Source: Martelella sp. AD-3 (GTDB lineage: Bacteria > Pseudomonadota > Alphaproteobacteria > Rhizobiales > Rhizobiaceae). From it: a stretch of 64,000 nucleotides of DNA. The stretch is taken from contig NZ_CP014275.1 in the NCBI RefSeq assembly GCF_001578105.1, positions 2,356,001-2,420,000 on the forward strand. Direction: 5' to 3'. The notes beneath the pieces were generated by a model. It saw only the letters and a program-made list of their open reading frames with translations. It did no database searches and was not told the origin of the DNA. Each line of letters starts with the position of its first letter. Positions within the stretch are counted from its first letter, which is position 1. Below, piece by piece: positions 59,771 through 64,000 of this stretch. Position numbers and translations under genes: made by a program.

Positions 59771-61717
59771 TCAGCTGCTGGCCTTGCGCGCCTGGCTTTC
59801 CGCCTCCAGGGCGCGGTTCAGATACATGTCGCGTTCATAGACGTCGTCATAATACTGGATGTCGCCGGTCGCATCCGGCCAGGCGGTGAAATAGGTCACA
59901 TAGACCGGGAATTTCTCCGGCACGTCGACCGGCATGTTCTGGCCCGTCGCGATATTGGCCTCGATGTCCGATTCGGGAACGCCCAGCACGGCGGCGGCCA
60001 TCTTGTTGGGCTCGGCGAGCCGCACGCAGCCGTGGCTGAGCGCGCGGACGTCACGTTCGAAATAGCTCTTCTGCGGCGTGTCGTGCATGTAGATCGCATG
60101 GTCATTGGGGAACAGGATCTTCAGTTGCCCCAGAGCGTTGCGCTCTCCCGGCGGCTGGCGCACGTCAACCATCGGGGCGGACGCCCAGTTGACCGAGGAG
60201 GACGACACGCGACGGCCGTTATAGCTCACCTCATAGCCGATCTGGTCGAAATAAGAGGGATTGGCCCTCAGTTTCGGCAGGTACTCATTGACGACGATCG
60301 ACCGGGGAATGCCCCAATAGGGATTGAACTCGACGGTCTCGATCTCGTCACGGAAGAAATAGGTCTGGTTGCGCGTATTGCCGACAACGACGCGCATGTC
60401 GAAATTCTCGCCATTGTCGTCGTGGTAATAGACGCGGTAGGCCGGCTGGTTGATAAACACATAGCGCGGGCCGAAATCCTCCGGCAGCCACCGCAGCCGC
60501 TCCATGGCGGCGACCACCTTCTCGGCCCTGTCGTCATTGGTCTCGACATCGAAGGCCGCGATCGTCTTCGGGCCGACGACGCCGTCGACGTAGAGGCCCT
60601 GCGCATCCTGGAAGGCGCGCACCAGTTCGACCAGTTCGGGCGTGTATTCGGTTCCGCCGTCATAGGCGTCGAACACATCGGAATGGTCCTGGATGAAGGC
60701 CTTGGAACTCTTGCGCTTGATCGCCTTCACCAGCTTCGGCACATCCTCGTCATTTTCGCCGGGATGGATGAAGACGCCGCTGCGGAACACGATCGGTTCG
60801 ACATATTCATGGTCGGCGCGCAGTTCCTTCAGCGCCGTCTTGAGCTCCTTGAACCGGTCGCTCTGCGGGTTGTAGCTCTCCATCAGCCCGGCGACGTTCT
60901 CGGCCTTGCCGAGCGCATTGATCGCCTCTTCCAGGTCAACGGGATTGCGCGGAAGGTCGTGGAACTCCGAAATCCGGTTCGGATCGACGCGGCCGCGCCT
61001 GGCATCCTGCATATAGGTCAGCACCTTGGCCGAAAGCGCCAGTTCGAAGCGCATCAGTTCGGCCTCGCGCGCGGCCTCGTCATCGGCCAGCGCGAGATCC
61101 GGGCGGTTGACCGCATAGTCGGAAGCGTCAAGCCCCCAGGCGTCGGCGCCGGCAAGGACGTCGAGCGCGGCTTCCGCCCTCGGGGTGATCGCCTTGTCGG
61201 AAACCCAGATCAGCTCGCCGCCATTCGCGTAATAGCCCTCGATCGCCGTCGCGACATCGTCGACGGCCTTGACCCGGGCATCGGTGAGGTAACGGCGGGG
61301 ATCATTGCCGTCGATCGCGACCATGGTCTCGGCCGGGCCGGCATCGTTCATCGTCTCCGTCTCGAGCGCGGCGACTTCCGTCGACGTCTCGCCGCCTTCC
61401 GGCATCACGGTCTCTTCGGCGGAGATGGATCCGGTCACAACCGGATCGCGAACCTCGCTGATCGCGATGAAGCGCATCGAATCAGCCTTGTAGGTGTAAT
61501 ATTTCGGGGGCGCGACCTTCGGGGCGGAATAGGTGCGCTGCACCTGCTGTTGCTGCTGCGGCTGTTGTTCGACGACCGGCGCCCGGTCAGCCTCCTTGTT
61601 TCGGCCGCGCAGAATATCCATCAGTGTCAGGGCGCTGGCGGAGGACGGCACGAAGGCAGCCGAGACCGCGGCCGCGACGGCCACCGATGAGACGCGAACT
61701 AGAAGCTTGTTGCGCAA
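59771..61717 (-). CDS. L,D-transpeptidase (YkuD) with peptidoglycan-binding domain
   Basis: 648 aa, exported. N-terminal signal (LLVRVSSVAVAAAVSAAFVP), Gln-rich stretch near residues 49-60, a PG-binding-1-like domain (about 370-390), and a YkuD domain with the catalytic Cys in LSHGCVRLAEP (about residue 568). YcbB-like architecture: 3-3 crosslinking of peptidoglycan in the periplasm. Confidence 0.9.
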   Translation of the reverse strand: MRNKLLVRVSSVAVAAAVSAAFVPSSASALTLMDILRGRNKEADRAPVVEQQPQQQQQVQRTYSAPKVAPPKYYTYKADSMRFIAISEVRDPVVTGSISAEETVMPEGGETSTEVAALETETMNDAGPAETMVAIDGNDPRRYLTDARVKAVDDVATAIEGYYANGGELIWVSDKAITPRAEAALDVLAGADAWGLDASDYAVNRPDLALADDEAAREAELMRFELALSAKVLTYMQDARRGRVDPNRISEFHDLPRNPVDLEEAINALGKAENVAGLMESYNPQSDRFKELKTALKELRADHEYVEPIVFRSGVFIHPGENDEDVPKLVKAIKRKSSKAFIQDHSDVFDAYDGGTEYTPELVELVRAFQDAQGLYVDGVVGPKTIAAFDVETNDDRAEKVVAAMERLRWLPEDFGPRYVFINQPAYRVYYHDDNGENFDMRVVVGNTRNQTYFFRDEIETVEFNPYWGIPRSIVVNEYLPKLRANPSYFDQIGYEVSYNGRRVSSSSVNWASAPMVDVRQPPGERNALGQLKILFPNDHAIYMHDTPQKSYFERDVRALSHGCVRLAEPNKMAAAVLGVPESDIEANIATGQNMPVDVPEKFPVYVTYFTAWPDATGDIQYYDDVYERDMYLNRALEAESQARKASS

Positions 61718-62079
61718 TTTTTCACCCCGTTAGACAAAACCAAGAATTGAGACCACCTTACCTGCAATGGGCAGATCCCTCCAATAACAATTGTGCTATC
61801 GGAACAGGCCGGCGCGGCTGTGTTGACGAAAAACAACACAACCCCTTTGAAAGTTCCGGATCGGGGTCGCCTGATGTGAACACTATCAGCGCAGCATTAA
61901 CAGTGCCTTAAGTTCAGGCGCGAGGCATTCCGACGGTATCAAGCCGACCTAAATCGAATAAACTGAAGCGCCTTGTTGACAGATCGGCCTTGAGCGCGCG
62001 ATTGCATAGCCACGCTTTTCCGGCATGACGTCTTTCAAGTGTGCCCTTCCGCGGGCCGATGCACTGAGGTGGAGAAAAC
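61718..62079. other. Intergenic region of the L,D-transpeptidase and fumC genes
   Basis: About 360 bases between divergent genes. A 7-bp hairpin TGTGTTG/CAACACA lies at 61819-61840. GAGGTGGAGAAAAC precedes the fumC ATG. Promoters for both directions must be here, but none stands out clearly. Confidence 0.5.
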
Positions 62080-63471
62080 ATGACTGATACCCGCACCGAA
62101 ACCGATACATTCGGCCCGATCGAAGTGGCGGCCGACCGCTACTGGGGCGCACAGGCTGAGCGTTCGCTCGGCAATTTCAAGATCGGCTGGGAAAAGCAGC
62201 CGCTTTCCGTCGTTCGCGCGCTCGGCATCGTCAAGCAGGCCGCCGCCAGGGCAAACATGGCCCTCGGCCGGCTTTCGCCGGAGATCGGCAACGCGATCGT
62301 CAATGCCGCACAGGAAGTCATCGACGGCAAGCTCAACGACCATTTTCCGCTGGTCGTCTGGCAGACCGGCTCGGGCACGCAGTCGAACATGAATGCCAAC
62401 GAGGTGATTTCCAACCGCGCGATCGAGATGCTCGGCGGCGAGATGGGTTCGAAGAAACCGGTCCATCCCAATGACCACTGCAATATGAGCCAGTCGTCGA
62501 ACGACACCTACCCGACCGCCATGCACATTGCCTGCGCCGAGCAGATCGTCCACCACCTTCTGCCGAACCTGAAGCACCTGCAGGAGGCGCTCGCCGCCAA
62601 GGAAAAGGAATTCAAGGACATCATCAAGATCGGCCGCACGCATACGCAGGATGCGACGCCGCTGACGCTCGGCCAGGAATTTTCCGGCTACACCGCCCAG
62701 GTCGCCTCCGCGATTGCCCGGCTGGAACTGACGCTTCCGGGGCTTTATCAGCTTGCCCAGGGCGGCACGGCGGTCGGCACGGGCCTCAACGCGCCGATCG
62801 GCTTTGCCGAGAAGGTGGCGGAAGAAGTCGCCGAGATCACCGGCCTGCCCTTCATCACCGCGCCGAACAAGTTCGAGGTTCTGGCCGCCCATGACGCGAT
62901 GGTCTTTGCCCACGGCGCGATCAACGCCGCCGCGATGGCCTGCTTCAAGATCGCCAACGACATTCGTTATCTGGCCTCCGGCCCGCGTTCGGGCCTCGGC
63001 GAACTGGCGCTGCCGGAAAACGAGCCCGGCTCCTCGATCATGCCCGGAAAGGTCAACCCGACCCAGAACGAGGCCATGACCCAGGTCTGCGCCCATATCG
63101 CCGGCAATCAGGCGGCGATCACCTTTGCCGGCAGCCAGGGCCAGTTCGAGCTCAACGTCTACAATCCGATGATGGCCTACAACTTCCTGCAGTCGGTCCA
63201 GCTTCTGGGCGATGCCGCCCGCTCCTTCACCGACCATTGCGTCGTCGGCATCAAGGCGCGCGAGGAAAACATCAGGGCCGGCGTCGAGCGTTCGCTGATG
63301 CTGGTGACGGCGCTTGCCCCGAAGATCGGCTACGACAACGCCGCCAAGATCGCCAAGACCGCGCACAAGAATAACACGACGCTGCGCGAGGAAGCCCTCG
63401 CCACCGGTCTTGTGACGGCTGAGGAATATGACGAGATCGTTCGCCCGGAGCTGATGATCTCGCCGAAGTGA
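62080..63471 (+). CDS. fumC: Class II fumarase
   Basis: 463 aa. Fumarase signature [17 protein letters not shown] with the catalytic Ser, and [20 protein letters not shown]. Interconverts fumarate and malate in the TCA cycle; iron-independent, oxygen-stable type. TTFGPIE-type start ([15 protein letters not shown]) is normal for the family. Confidence 0.96.
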   Translation: MTDTRTETDTFGPIEVAADRYWGAQAERSLGNFKIGWEKQPLSVVRALGIVKQAAARANMALGRLSPEIGNAIVNAAQEVIDGKLNDHFPLVVWQTGSGTQSNMNANEVISNRAIEMLGGEMGSKKPVHPNDHCNMSQSSNDTYPTAMHIACAEQIVHHLLPNLKHLQEALAAKEKEFKDIIKIGRTHTQDATPLTLGQEFSGYTAQVASAIARLELTLPGLYQLAQGGTAVGTGLNAPIGFAEKVAEEVAEITGLPFITAPNKFEVLAAHDAMVFAHGAINAAAMACFKIANDIRYLASGPRSGLGELALPENEPGSSIMPGKVNPTQNEAMTQVCAHIAGNQAAITFAGSQGQFELNVYNPMMAYNFLQSVQLLGDAARSFTDHCVVGIKAREENIRAGVERSLMLVTALAPKIGYDNAAKIAKTAHKNNTTLREEALATGLVTAEEYDEIVRPELMISPK

Positions 63472-63496
63472 CGTCACGCGTCAAAGGCTCACAGAC

Positions 63497-63525
63497 AAGA
63501 CCCGGCCCCCGCGGCGGGGTCTTTT
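63497..63525 (+). terminator. Terminator after fumC
   Basis: Stem AAGACCC (63497-63503) and GGGTCTT (63517-63523) followed by TTTT. It could also act on the convergent LysE-type gene. Confidence 0.75.
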
Positions 63526-63544
63526 CGTTTTCGGGCGAAAAATC

Positions 63545-64000
63545 TCAGTGCGGAAAGGCCGTTGAGATCGCCACCAGCCCGAAGCCGATCAGAATGCCGC
63601 CGGAAATGCGCGCCACCCAGCGGGCGAATTCCTTCGGCAACCTGTGACGGATGACGGCCACGAGGCCGCTGAGAAACACCCACCAGAGAAGCGATCCGGC
63701 AAAGACGCCGGCAACCACGATCGCCGGCGCAATGCCGCCGCCGGCATCGGCGAGGCCGAAGCCTGCGAAGATGGCGACGAAGGAGAGGATCGTCGCCGGG
63801 TTGGCGATGGTCAGCGCATAGGTGGTGGCAATGGTGCGCGCCAGATCGCCGCGAGCCGGCTCGGCTGCCGCCTTCGCCCCGGTCTGCCGCATCTCGCGCC
63901 AGCCGAGAAAGATCAGGAAAGCGCCGCCGAACAGCGCCAGCGGCGTGGAGATTGTAGCCAGCGCCGCCGAGAAGGCGGCAAAGCCCAGCGCCGCAAGCGC
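63545..64000 (-). CDS. LysE/RhtB-family amino acid exporter (5' end outside window)
   Basis: The frame is open from the right edge to TGA 63547-63545, at least 151 codons. LALFGGAFLIFLGWREMRQ, the central ATTYALTIANPATILSFVAI and the final ISGGILIGFGLVAISTAF are membrane segments of the LysE family. Exports amino acids or related compounds. Not to be read as starting at the internal ATG 63892. Confidence 0.85.
   Translation of the reverse strand, partial: ALAALGFAAFSAALATISTPLALFGGAFLIFLGWREMRQTGAKAAAEPARGDLARTIATTYALTIANPATILSFVAIFAGFGLADAGGGIAPAIVVAGVFAGSLLWWVFLSGLVAVIRHRLPKEFARWVARISGGILIGFGLVAISTAFPH

Noticed and set aside
1..64000. CRISPR array
   Set aside because: No regularly spaced identical repeats with unique spacers and no cas genes were seen. 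The repeats found are operators, IS ends or rhizobial elements.

Overview
The window is a piece of an alphaproteobacterial chromosome, most likely Hyphomicrobiales (Rhizobiales, Rhizobiaceae-like). The evidence is the NDUFS4-type complex I protein beside a tRNA-Arg(TCT), the two families of rhizobial intergenic repeats, the Mla/PqiC block, class II DAHP synthase, and high G+C with long antisense open frames. A Martelella-like genus would fit the phenol hydroxylase cluster, but that is a guess.

Positions 1 to about 36.6 kb are a lambda-type prophage running off the left edge. On the minus strand, right to left, are an early operon (Cro-like, a 57-aa gene, CII-like, Zn-finger proteins, DUF1376 protein), a NusG paralogue, a candidate late promoter followed by an intrinsic terminator, small and large terminase, gpW, portal, S49 protease, scaffold, decoration and capsid proteins, joining and terminator proteins, tail tube, G/GT chaperones with a classic A-AAA-AAG slippery site, tape measure, M, L, K, I and J. 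The rightward side has the S24 repressor (28.8 kb) and an operon ending in a tyrosine integrase (31.7 kb).

The prophage carries much cargo. Between tail genes K and I lie hicAB, an orphan higA, a frameshifted DUF2442-like gene, a zinc-ribbon membrane microprotein and two unknown small genes, punctuated by two decayed copies of the 3' end of K. A uracil-DNA-glycosylase-like gene sits antisense among the tail genes. A RelE/HigA-type toxin-antitoxin pair has replaced most of a DNA-methylase-like gene. An IS1111-type IS110-family element lies upstream of the small terminase and has a strongly structured region after its transposase. Between integrase and tRNA-Arg is a two-gene operon (an unrecognised coiled-coil protein plus an AlbA/Schlafen-type protein) whose first gene is broken near its 3' end by an IS3-family element with perfect 27-bp ends and a 3-bp target duplication.

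From 36.6 kb to the end is ordinary chromosome: tRNA-Arg, NDUFS4-like protein, DUF1131-like protein, a GGDEF protein, a multicomponent phenol hydroxylase operon (K, L, M, N, O, P order), an Mla-type lipid ABC transporter with auxiliary lipoprotein, an LpxH-like phosphoesterase, TolB-like propeller, NAD synthetase, class II DAHP synthase, LysR regulator, glutathione reductase, DUF2059 protein, rpiA, gph, an L,D-transpeptidase, fumC and a LysE exporter cut by the right edge.

For the phage the main regulatory logic is visible. Near-identical operator-like sequences sit between the -35 and -10 boxes of two promoters flanking the repressor, and the late genes appear to be gated by a terminator just after a promoter, next to a gene for a NusG-type elongation factor.
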